Below are positions 45,041 through 54,659 of a stretch of DNA of 64,000 nt, one piece after another; position 1 is the stretch's first letter; each line of letters starts with the position of its first letter. The notes beneath the pieces were generated by a model. The model saw only the letters and a list, made by a program, of their open reading frames with translations, made no database searches and was not told the DNA's origin. Source of the stretch: Mucidula mucida (taxonomy: Eukaryota > Basidiomycota > Agaricomycetes > Agaricales > Physalacriaceae); NCBI GenBank assembly GCA_015501055.1, contig JADNYV010000085.1:83046-147045 (forward strand), read 5' to 3'. A program made the position numbers and the translations under genes.

Positions 45041-45129
45041 ATGAACCCCGTGAGCATTGAACCCACGGAGCTCAGCCATTTCTGTGCATCAGCACAACAA
45101 CGAGTATAACCACTGCGCCAAAAGGGCAT
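45041..45129 (-). other. tRNA-like sequence inside the hAT element
   Basis: On the minus strand TGGCGCAGTGGTTA matches the A box and GGGTTCAATGCTC the B box of RNA polymerase III promoters, about 45 bases apart, with tRNA-like flanks (TGCCCTTT at the 5' side). The anticodon arm cannot be folded convincingly, so it is a decayed tRNA or a tRNA-derived SINE head rather than a functional tRNA. Confidence 0.45.
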
Positions 45130-45173
45130 ATTCATTATACAATTTCAGTCCAGATCACACATAATTAGGTAAA

Positions 45174-46028
45174 ATGCCATTAGCAAAAAAAAGGACAAAG
45201 GCCATGAAGGCCATACAAAATGTTGTGCTACAAACAAACCTGATGCGAGTACTGGACGCCACGGATGACGATGGAATCGATTACTGGGTTTCGAAGTCCG
45301 CACCGCACAATGCGGAGTTTATCACCCCACAACAAGCCCTTGCCCGGATGGCTCTCGACTTCTTGAGCTGTCCCGCCACTAGTACTGATGTCGAACGACT
45401 CTTCTCGCACAGTGGTCTTGTCGTCTCCAAACGACGACACAATCTCGCTGCGGACTCAATTCGAGAGACCACGATACTTGGACAGTGGCTTGCCATTGAG
45501 GATCTTGTCCCCGAGCAGAAGATTGCGAAGTTCTTGCACAATCGGAAGTTACGGAAGAAGGATTTGAATGAGGACCTCTCGACCGACTGGACGGATTCGG
45601 ATGCAGACGCAGACGGAGGTGACGATTCCTCGGAGGATGCTGCACCGATGGATGTTTCCGATTCAGAGGTGGAGGTTGTCGAGGAGGTTGTCGAGGAGGA
45701 TGAGGTTGTCGAGGAGGACGAGGTGGTTGACGAGGATGAGGTGGTTGACGAGGATGGGGATGATGTTGAGGAGAACTTGTGGACCAAGAGGAAGGGGAAG
45801 GGCAAGGCTGTTGCACAGTCGGAGGAGATGGACTTTTCTGATTTCCGCGATGGTATGGATCCTGTCTCAGAGTTTGACACGGGTCATGATGGTGATGTTG
45901 AGATTGACGATGATGACGATGATCTCTATGAAACGATTGAGCAGGTAGTTTTGGTTCGACGGCGCAAGCCTGCTTCTTCACCTCAGGATACTACTGATAT
46001 GGATGCTACTGATATGGATATAACTTGA
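45174..46028 (+). CDS. hAT transposase C-terminal fragment (dimerisation domain)
   Basis: 284-aa ORF. Residues 40-105 carry the hAT C-terminal dimerisation motif: QQALARMALDFLSCPATSTD, VERLFSHSGLVVSKRRHNLA, then ILGQWL. The rest is an acidic tail with tandem EDEVV/DEDEVV repeats encoded by GAGGATGAGGTTGTC-like DNA, a basic patch WTKRKGKGKA and an Asp run. The BED zinc finger and RNase H-like catalytic core of full hAT transposases (usually 600-800 aa) are missing. An N-terminal exon could have been lost when the element was truncated. It cannot catalyse transposition alone. Confidence 0.75.
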   Translation: MPLAKKRTKAMKAIQNVVLQTNLMRVLDATDDDGIDYWVSKSAPHNAEFITPQQALARMALDFLSCPATSTDVERLFSHSGLVVSKRRHNLAADSIRETTILGQWLAIEDLVPEQKIAKFLHNRKLRKKDLNEDLSTDWTDSDADADGGDDSSEDAAPMDVSDSEVEVVEEVVEEDEVVEEDEVVDEDEVVDEDGDDVEENLWTKRKGKGKAVAQSEEMDFSDFRDGMDPVSEFDTGHDGDVEIDDDDDDLYETIEQVVLVRRRKPASSPQDTTDMDATDMDIT

Positions 46029-46235
46029 TACACTTACGACCTACTTACTTTAATCTTCACTGTCTTTATGTTTGAATTTGCTTGCTGATACGTGAGTATA
46101 CTCGAGTATACTCGGATCGTACTCGAGTACTCGAATACTCGAGACTCATGAAGTACTCTCGAGTAGAGTAGATATTCGAGTAGAGTCTCGAGTGAAGACT
46201 CGAGTCTTGAGTATTGGGTTTGAGGTAAGAGTTAC

Positions 46236-47301
46236 TCATACGATGAGTCCGAATATACTCGAGTATGGACTCGTGTCCATCTCTAACTCAATAGTGCATC
46301 CATCGAACTTGACGGTTTCCACGATTTGCAACGCCTCTTGTTCAGAGTTGGCGTATACAAGGGATAACACGTCGTCGATAAAGCGCCCGTAGAATAAGAA
46401 TCTCGGGTCGCCCATGACGTTCAACTTCCTCTCGAAGTACCAACCAAATAAGTTGGCTAAGTCCGGTGAGTCCGCTACGCCCATTGCGAGGCCGCGGAGT
46501 TGTTCGAAGTATTCGTCATCGAATTGAAACACTAAGTTTTTGTTACCGACTTCTAAGGCCTTAATGAAGAGCCACTCTTCCCGAAGACTTTCTTCGGAAC
46601 GTTCGTTCAACGCAATATCGTTAGTATACCATTCTTTATACAACTCGACGACGATGTCGAGGCAGAGTTGTAATGGTACGTTCGGATAGAACGCGACGAC
46701 GTCACCAGTGCATATATACCACTGGCGACCTTGAGTCGGTTTAACTTTGCTTAATTTTAGCGCCAAATCTTTGGATCCATGGAGGATGGTTGGCGCCGAT
46801 TTTACAATCGGTTTAAGTCTTTTGCTGACATACTTGGCGGCGGGGTTCTGGATGGCGCTATGACATGGAAGTATAGGGCGCATCTTCACGGGTTCCTTAT
46901 GTATTTTAGGAATACCGTAGAATTGCGGAAGCGTAGGCTTTTGTCCGACTGGGGTAGTCTTACTCCGGAAGAAGGGGCCAAGTTGTTTCCCGTTACGATG
47001 GTGCTGTTCAGCGGTTTCAGCGAGCAATTCCATCTGTGTATTATGCCAGTTACACTGCGCGACTACATGTATATACATTATTTTACGATAATCATCAGTA
47101 TTATCGAGGAGCGCGCGTGTTCGTTCGTTAACCCAGGTGCGTTTAGACACCGCTATCCCTAAGTTCTTATCAGTACTGGTGACGATGTAGTCATTCTCAG
47201 TTAAGAACTCATGAATCTGGCGAGGGCTCGGAGTAAACGCTTTATGGGCGTCCGAGGCCGTCTCAACGGGTATATTAGATATCGTTCGGTGAACGAAGGT
47301 C
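46236..47301 (-). pseudogene. PLE ORF, reverse transcriptase part (upstream of hAT insertion)
   Basis: Contains all core RT motifs, including both catalytic Asp sites (DVVAFYPN and FIDDV). The frame enters without a start from the telomeric junction (VHRTISNIPVETASDAHKAF is still in frame), so the true N-terminus is missing. It runs into hAT sequence after FDGCTIEL. Confidence 0.8.
46286..46293. other. right target-site duplication of the hAT insertion
   Basis: ACTCAATA, identical to 44784-44791. Confidence 0.85.
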
Positions 47302-47335
47302 GTAGGGTTAGGGTTAGGGGGGGTTAGGGTTAGGG
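47302..47335 (+). repeat. interstitial TTAGGG tract at start of subtelomeric unit 1
   Basis: Four TTAGGG repeats interrupted by a G run. It marks the 5' truncation point of the PLE and the start of a long subtelomeric unit. Confidence 0.85.
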
Positions 47336-48120
47336 TGGCTGTGACAAAAAACGCGCTAGAAGGGTGGGGGCGAAGTAGAATAAGGGGGGGTTATAGGAGA
47401 GAAATAGAGCCTCCAGGGTCAACCCTGGCAACCCTAGCTATGGTTACCCTAGCTCTAGGACTGGTCAGGTAGGTGCCCAGCATCCCAGGAGTGAGACATT
47501 GCAGGCGTAGGGTGGTCTATAGTTCATAGTACGTGTTGTACTAGTGCTCTGGCCACGTGCACTCAGGCGCGGTGCTCTGGCGCGGTATCTATGCGTAGCC
47601 CGGTGGGCTACATCACATCACACACATGCTTGCCCAGATGCGGCTGTCACTGGCGCATCACAGAGGTGCATCGTGCTGCCTGTCGCAGCCCGCCGGGCTA
47701 CGTCAAGCAGCATACTGATCTGTTGATCCGCCCAGTGCCTGACTGTATTTACTTCTGGTTCACATGCGCACATAACAGAGCACATTGTGTTGCCTGTTGT
47801 AGCCCGTCGGGCTACGTGGACCAACACGGATAAGACAACACTACGGTTGAGTCAAGCTTGCATGTGTACGCTTCACGCGTTAGTGAGTAATATGTACGCC
47901 ATTAATCGGCTGTGGGCTAATTTAATTGAAAGAAAAATTCTGACCCCCTGTTCTCTTTGCTCTATCAGAGCCGTAAAGGGTTTGACATAGCATATTTCAA
48001 AGTTTGAGGAGATCCTATGGTAGGGATGTTGAGATATTTAACTCCCAATGATTGTGATCGGGGAGAGGGAAGCTGACTAAACCCCCCTTCAAGCATAGTT
48101 GGAGGATACATCTCCACATG

Positions 48121-48860
48121 CAAATGTATGCTTCGCGCTTTGGTGGGCAATGGGCTTTCACGCTTCATGCTGGCTGGTACGGCGTGTACGCTTAGAGGCT
48201 GCTGTTCCTATAGTATGGGAGTGGGATAAGACAACACTACGGTCGAGTCAACCTTATTCTATACTACGGGAGTGGGATAAGGCAGCACTGTGGTTCAGTC
48301 AACCTTGTGAATGTACGCTTCGCGCTTTGGTGGGTAATGGGCTTTCACGCTTCATGCTGGCTAGAGCGGCATGCACGCTGAGAGGCTGCTGTTTCTATAC
48401 TATGGGAGTGGGATAAGGCAGCACTGTGGTTGAGTCAACCTTGTGAATGTACGCTTCGCGCTTTGGTGGGTAATGGGCTTTCACGCTTCATGCTGGCTAG
48501 AGCGGCATGCACGCTTAGAGGCTGGCGTTTCTATACTATGGGAGTGGGATAAGGCAGCACTGTGGTTCAGTCAACCTTGTGAATGTACGCTTCGCGCTTT
48601 GGTGGGTAATGGGCTTTCACGCTTCATGCTGGCTAGAGCGGCATGCACGCTTAGAGGCTGGCGTTTCTATACTATGGGAGTGGGATAAGGCAGCACTGTG
48701 GTTCAGTCAACCTTGTGAATGTACGCTTCGCGCTTTGGTGGGTAATGGGCTTTCCCGCTTCATGCTGGCTAGAGCGGCATGCACGCTTAGAGGCTGGCGT
48801 TCCTATAGTATGGGAGTGAGATAAGACAACACTACGGTCGAGTCAAGCTTGCATGTGTAC
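48121..48860 (+). repeat. 136-bp tandem repeats
   Basis: Period exactly 136 (copies starting at about 48307, 48443, 48579, 48715) with diverged copies on both sides. Each contains AATGTACGCTTCGCGCTTTG, then GGGCTTTCACGCTTCATGC, ACGCTTAGAGGC and CTATACTATGGGAGTG. L2 keeps only about two copies (58139-58410). Confidence 0.85.
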
Positions 48861-49899
48861 GCTTCGCGCGTTGGTGGGTACTATGTATGCCATTATGAGG
48901 GGTGACATTCCTCTTGCAGGAAAGGACGGTGTGCTCCCTTATCCGAGTCGCGGTCTTGGTGGGTGGGATTGGACGCTGTTCAAGCGGAATGGGCGTGCAA
49001 GTGTGCCGCAGCGCTGAGTGGTTCTAATTCGAGGTCGCATCATGTTCCTATGCTTTCACCTTTGGGTGAGAGGGTTTCGAGAGCATTGTGTCATCTTGAT
49101 AGAAACCATTTTAGCCTGAGGGGGGTCGCCTTGGATGGGCACCAACACTTGCATCAACATTCAGTAGAGTGCTACACTCTCGTTTGAACAGTATGAGAGT
49201 TGTTTTCACCAGCAGCTCGAAGCCTTGACTACTGCCCCTTTTGGTACCAAGGTAAGGGATAAAGATGACGGGGAGGGCCAGCCCTAGGCTGCTTCTGTCT
49301 GGCCCCGTACACTGGGCTGGTCCTCCGCTGCTTCAGGGCCTTCACCGAAAGTTCTGAGGCAGCGGAGGATCAGGCCAGCGAACGGGGGAGAAGGAGTGGG
49401 GGAAGTCAGGCTGGAGACTTGAGGGCGGGGCGGATGGGGGGGAAGAGGCGGCAGAAGGTAGAGAGCGGAGAGGTGACCTGAATGAACCAAGTTCAATGTT
49501 CACTCGCGTGAAAGTCCAACCGTTGGTTCAGTATTAGTGGTGTTCTTGTTGAGGGGTAGAGCAGTGGCAGAAGTAGTAGTATAGAGGTAGAGTACAACAA
49601 CAGTTTATGTAGTGGTTGATAGCCCGAATGCAGAAAGTGCAACGTTGACTGATGTTTGCGAATCCTTAGCAAGTAAGAGTATAGGGTTAGAAGTAGATTA
49701 GAGTACAACAAGAGTCTATGTAGTACGAATGAGTTTGTAGGACGAATGAAGCAGGTTTAAATGTCACTCAGGTGCATCCTTAGACAGTAAGAAGGGCAGC
49801 CGTTGGGTCAGTATGGCGTTTGAAGTCAGTGAAGGGGGTGGGGTTCTGGTACGCTTTGGTGAGGCTCCCTAACAAGAGGACAGTCAAGTCTCGCGTTCA

Positions 49900-51200
49900 G
49901 CTACGGCCAGCCTTGTGAATGTACGCTCGCGCTTTGGTGGCCAATGGGCTGTCACGCTTCTTGCTGGCGGGTGCAGCATGCACGCTCAGAGACGGTCGTT
50001 CCTATAGTATGACAGAGGGTTAAGCCAGGACTGACGTTGAGTCAACTTTGTGAGTGTGCGTGTACGCTTCAACTGGGTCAAGTCTGGTACTACACCCGTT
50101 GAAGGCTAGTCAAGCTGGTGGTGTGGTCAATGTACGTTCGCGCTTTGGTCGACATGGGCTCTCACGCATCATGACCTGGCGTGCAAGGTAGACGCTTAGA
50201 GAGTGTTCTAGCTATACTGTGGGAGAGGGTAACATGGGACGAGGGCTGAGCGGTCCGTTAAGACGGTTCAAGTGAGTGTAGTCTTGTACTACACTTCTTG
50301 TAGACGTTGACGGCGAGTCCCTGTACGGTTCAACGCGGTCAAGTTTAGTACTATACCCGTTGAAGGTGGGCAAGCTGGTGGTGTGGTCAATGTACGTTCG
50401 CGCTTTGGTCGACATGGGCTCTCACGCATCATGACTGGCGTGCAGGTAGACGCTTAGAGAGTGTTTACTATACTGTGGGAGGGTACATGGACGAGGCTGA
50501 GCGGTTCGTTAAGACGGTTCAAGTGAGTGTAGTCTTGTACTACCTTCCTTGTAGACGTTGACGGCGAGTCCGTGTACGCTTCAACGGGGTCAAGTCTTGT
50601 ACTATACCCGTTGAACGCTGGGCAAGCTGGTGGTGTGGTCAATGTACGTTCGCGCTTTGGTCGACATGGGCTCTCACGCATCATGACCTGGCGTGCAAGG
50701 TAGACGCTTAGAGAGTGTTCTACCTATACTGTGGGAGAGGGTAACATGGGACGAGGGCTGAGCGGTTCGTTAAGACGGTTCAAGTGAGTGCAGTCTTGTA
50801 CTACCTTCCTTGTAGACGTTGACGGCGAGTCCGTGTACGCTTCAACGGGCTCAAGGCTTGTACTGTAACCGTTGAACGCTGGTCAAGCTGGTGGTGTGGT
50901 CAATGTACGTTCGCGCTTTGGTCGACATGGGCTTTCACGCTTCATGACCTGGCGTGCAAGGTAGACGCTTAGAGAGTGCTCTACCTATACTGTGGGAGAG
51001 GGAACATGGGACGAGGGCTGAGCGGTTCGTTAAGACGGTTCAAGTGAGTGTAGTCTTGTACTACACTTCTTGTAGACGTCGACGGCGGGTCCGTGCACGC
51101 TTCAACTGGGTCAAGTCTTGTATTATACCCGTTGCAGGTTAGTCAAGCTTGTTGCTGGTCAATGTACGTTCGCGCTGTGGTGGACATGGGGCTTTCACCT
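49900..51200 (+). repeat. about 260-bp tandem repeats, array 1
   Basis: About five copies, starts near 50127, 50387, 50638, 50900 and 51159 (TCAATGTACGTTCGCGCTTT). Each unit carries GTAGACGCTTAGAGAGTG, GGTTCGTTAAGACGGTTC and a TTGTACTACACTTCTTG segment. Confidence 0.8.
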
Positions 51201-51419
51201 CTCATCACTGTACGGGGCAAGTCGGCGCTGAAGGAGAGTGGTACCTCCACTGTGGGAGACAGTACTTGGGCGCTGCAGCAACGCTTGGTCAGTGAGAATA
51301 TAGGTGGTGGGAAAGTACTCTATGCCGTGGCTTGGGGCAGTAGAGAGAACGCTGAACTCGTTGAAGGCGGGTCTTGCTTCGCCATCTTAAATAGAAGCCT
51401 TCAGTTTGTCACTCAATAG

Positions 51420-54100
51420 CACAGATGTGTGGGTGTGTGGTCCGCAATGAAGGGAGAAGTGTTGAAACAAGCTGCGCGCGCTTGCCTTCGAGCAAGGCGC
51501 TCTAGTCTTGGAGTAGGACGAGAACCTCATTGTTAAGGGTTGAACGTCGCTGCGGATATCATGTCCTCAGAGGTCTAGTATGCCCATTAAAATGGTTGAC
51601 TGACGCTGAAGAGACGGCTTTGAAACCGACGTGTCGAGGAGACGCCTAAGGGAGGGTTCTATCTTTACTATGGGAGAGAGTGACATGCCAAAGCGTTAAA
51701 CGGCTACTTGAGGGTGGTTCAAATGGGTGAAGGCACGTCAAGCTGGTTGCCTGGCCAATGTACCTTTGCTCTTTGGCGCACATCAGCTTTCACGGCTCAT
51801 GCCTTGACGTGTCGACACTGTCGAGTAGACGCCTAAGAAGCGTTCTATCTATCTTGTCGGACAGGTTAACTTGGGACAGGCGTTGTACGGTTCGTTGAGA
51901 TGCTTCAAGTGAATGAAGGGTTGGACTACACTTCTTGAAGACGTTCATTGCGAGTCCGTGTACGCATCAACTGGGTGAGGTCTTGTACTCCACCCGTTGA
52001 ACGCTAGTCAAGCTCTTTGACTGGTCGATGTACCCTTGCGCTTTGGTGGACATGGGGCTCTCACGCATCATGACCTGGCGTGCAAGGTAGACGCTTAGAG
52101 AGTGTTCTTCCTATACTGTGGGAGAGGGTAACATGGGACGAGGGCTGAGCGGTTCGTTAAGACGGTTCAAGTGAGTGTAGTCTTGTACTACATTCCTGGT
52201 AGACGTTGACGGCGAGTCCGTGGACACTTCACCGGGATCAAGTCTTGTACTATACCCGTTGAAGGGCACTCAAGCTTTTGGACGGGTCAATGTACGCGCT
52301 GAACGGTTCGTTAAGAAGGCTCAAGTGAGTGTAGTCGTGTACTACACTTCTTGTAGACGTTGACGGCGAGTCCATGTACTCTTCAACGGGGTCAAGTTTT
52401 GTACTATACCCGTTGAAGGCTAGTCAAGCTGGTGGTGTGGTCAATGTACGTTCGCGCTTTGGTCGACACGGGCTTTCACGCTTCATGGCCGGACGTGCAA
52501 AGTAGACGCTTAGAGAGTGCTCTACCTATACTGTGGGAGTGATTAACATGGGACGAGGGCTGAGCGGTTCGTTAAGACGGTTCAAGTGAGTGTAGTCTTG
52601 TACTACACTTCTTGTAGACGTTGACGGCGAGTCCGTGTACGCTTCAACGGGGTCAAGTCTTGTACTATACCCGTCGAAGGCTGGGCAAGCTGGTGGTGTG
52701 GCAATGTACGTTCGCGCTTTGGTCGACATGGGCTCTCACGCATCATGACCTGGCGCGCAAGGTAGACGCTTAGAGAGTGTTCTACCTATACTGTGGGAGA
52801 GGGTAACATGGGACGAGGGCTGAGCGGTTCGTTAAGACGGTTCAAGTGAGTGTAGTCTTGTACTACACTTCTTGTAGACGTTGACGGCGAGTCCGTGTAC
52901 GCTTCAACGGGCTCAAGGCTTGTACTGTAACCGTTGAAGGCTGGTCAAGCTGGTGGTGTGGTCAATGTACGTTCGCGCTTTGGTCGACATGGGCTCTCAC
53001 GCATCATGACCTGGCGTGCAAGGTAGACGCTTAGAGAGTGTTCTACCTATACTGTGGGCGAGAGTAACACGGGGCGGCCAGCGCACGCTTTAATGACCGA
53101 GGACATATCTGGCGCTGGAAAGGGACTCTATGTCCCGGCTTGGGGGCAGTAAGAGCACGCTGTACTCGTTGAAGGCGAGGTCTTCCTTCGCCATCTTGAA
53201 ATCGAATTCTTCAGTTTGGCACTGAATAGCAAACCGCATATGCTGCCGGTGTGTGGTCCGCAATGAAGGGAGAAGTGTTGAAACAAGCCTGCGCGCGCTT
53301 GCCTTCGAGCAAGGCGCTCAAGTCTTGGAGTCGGACGAGAACCTCTTGTTAAGGGTTGAACGTCGCTGCGATATCATGTCCTCAGAGGTCTAGTAGCCCG
53401 TTAAAATGGTTGAGTGACGCTGAAGAGACGGTTTGAAACGCGACGTGTCGAGGAGACGCCTAAGGGAGGGTTCTATCTTTACTATGGAGAGAGTGACATG
53501 CCAAAGCGTTAAACGGCTACTTGAGGGTGGTTCAAATGGGTGAAGGCACGTCAAGCTGGTTGCCTGGCCAATGTACCTTTGCTCTTTGCGCACATCAGCT
53601 TTCACGGCTCATGCCTTGACGTGTCGACACTGTCGAGTAGACGCCTAAGAAGCGTTCTATCTATCTTGTCGGACAGGTTAACTTGGGACAGGCGTTGTAC
53701 GGTTCGTTGAGATGCTTCAAGTGAATGAAGGGTTGGACTACACTTCTTGAAGACGTTCATTGCGAGTCCGTGTACGCATCAACTGGGTGAGGTCTTGTAC
53801 TCCACCCGTTGAACGCGAGTCAAGCTCTTTGACTGGGTCGATGTACCCTTGCGCTGTGGTGGACATGGGGTTTCCCGCCGCATGACTGCATGTGCGCCAT
53901 AGGGCCTACGCGGTGTTCTACCTATAGAGATTAACATGGGCTAAGTCTTGAACGGGTACTACACTCGTTGAAGACGTGCCAAGTAGACGTGTGAAGAGTG
54001 TTCCGCCTCTACTATGGGAGGACGTCACATCGCAAAGTGTTGAACGGCTACTACAGTAGTTCAAGACCCTAGCCATAGTATTCCGGATTCCCCGCGATAC
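51420..54100 (+). repeat. higher-order segment with about 260-bp repeats, array 2
   Basis: A segment starting GTGTGGTCCGCAATGAAGGG occurs at about 51435 and again at about 53250 (offset about 1.8 kb) and in L1 once more near 56262. Between them lie about four copies of the 260-bp unit (about 52010-53070). No gene seen. Confidence 0.7.
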
Positions 54101-54107
54101 ATATCTC

Positions 54108-54400
54108 TGGGTGACTGCGTGCTCCTTGGTCGACCAACCAGCACCATTCGTCGACCAATCTAGTGTAGTCGTCGACCACATTATTGTATTCGTGTGCCAG
54201 ATTAGTGTATTCATCAACCAATGTAGTCTATTCCGTTACCAATGTCTTGTGGTCGACCAATTTAGTGTGTTCGTCCAGCAGTTTAGTGTGTTCGCCCACC
54301 AATGGGTTGTGGTCGACTACTTTTCTTGTGTTCGTCGACCAATGTCTTGAGGTTGACCACTTTCCTTGTGTTCGTCGACCAATTCTTTCTGGAGGGCAGA
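54108..54400 (-). repeat. 21-bp-period repeat encoding heptads, copy 1
   Basis: Repeats of TTCGTCGACCAATnTAGTGT type. On the minus strand they read as degenerate seven-residue units such as LVDEHTK, LVDHKT, LVDEYTN, an amphipathic coiled-coil pattern, but broken by indels. The same block is in L2. Confidence 0.65.
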
Positions 54401-54659
54401 CAAACAAGGTAGGGTTCTAGCCCTAAAGACTTTGGTGATCTCTCGCGCATAAGTAGATTAGAGTACAGCAAGAGTCTACATAGTACGTATGAAGTCAGTG
54501 TGGGGGAAGTCAAAGTGTCGTTAGTATTGTTCATGTTGAGTGTGCAAGGTGGTAGGCAAGTCAGTGGTGTGGCGTGCCGCGTTGTTGGAGGTAGGATGGG
54601 GGTTCTGTTACACTTGGTTGAAGTCTTGTAACAAGAGGTCAGTCAAGTGTCGCGTCCAG

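Larger units (their letters stand above)
44792..46285 (+). mobile_element. truncated hAT-family DNA transposon
   Basis: 1494-bp element bounded by imperfect inverted ends TAGAGTCGGACGCGAGT / TAGAGATGGACACGAGT (14 of 17 match) and flanked by perfect 8-bp duplications, the hallmark length for hAT. Both ends are packed with short subterminal repeats of CGAGTACTC / GAGTATTC type (44810-45020 and 46090-46270), likely transposase sites. It contains only the C-terminal hAT dimerisation region, so it is non-autonomous. It sits inside the PLE reverse transcriptase ORF. Confidence 0.88.
43951..47301 (-). mobile_element. Penelope-like retroelement, Coprina type, 5' truncated and split by hAT insertion
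   Basis: One minus-strand ORF runs from the TTAGGG junction at about 47300 to a stop at 43966, interrupted by 1494 bases of hAT plus one 8-bp duplication. Without these the frame is continuous, roughly 610 aa. Motifs in order: STDKNLGIAVSKR (N-terminal PLE motif), FYGIPKIHK and MRPIL, DVVAFYPNVP (catalytic Asp), GLAMGVADSPDLANLFGWYF, YGRFIDDVLSL (catalytic Asp pair). The C-terminal part (AWNYFSAKELGDT..., then an acidic/Pro tail) has no GIY-YIG endonuclease. Endonuclease-deficient PLEs of basidiomycetes (Coprina) are known to attach to chromosome ends. TTAGGG tracts on both sides in the expected orientation agree. The open frame reaching into the telomeric junction shows 5' truncation. Confidence 0.85.

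Noticed and set aside
45281..45981. Two 200-codon minus-strand open frames rich in Ser or His/Pro
   Set aside because: Shadow frames of the acidic repeat tail of the hAT transposase fragment. Low-complexity DNA keeps all frames open.
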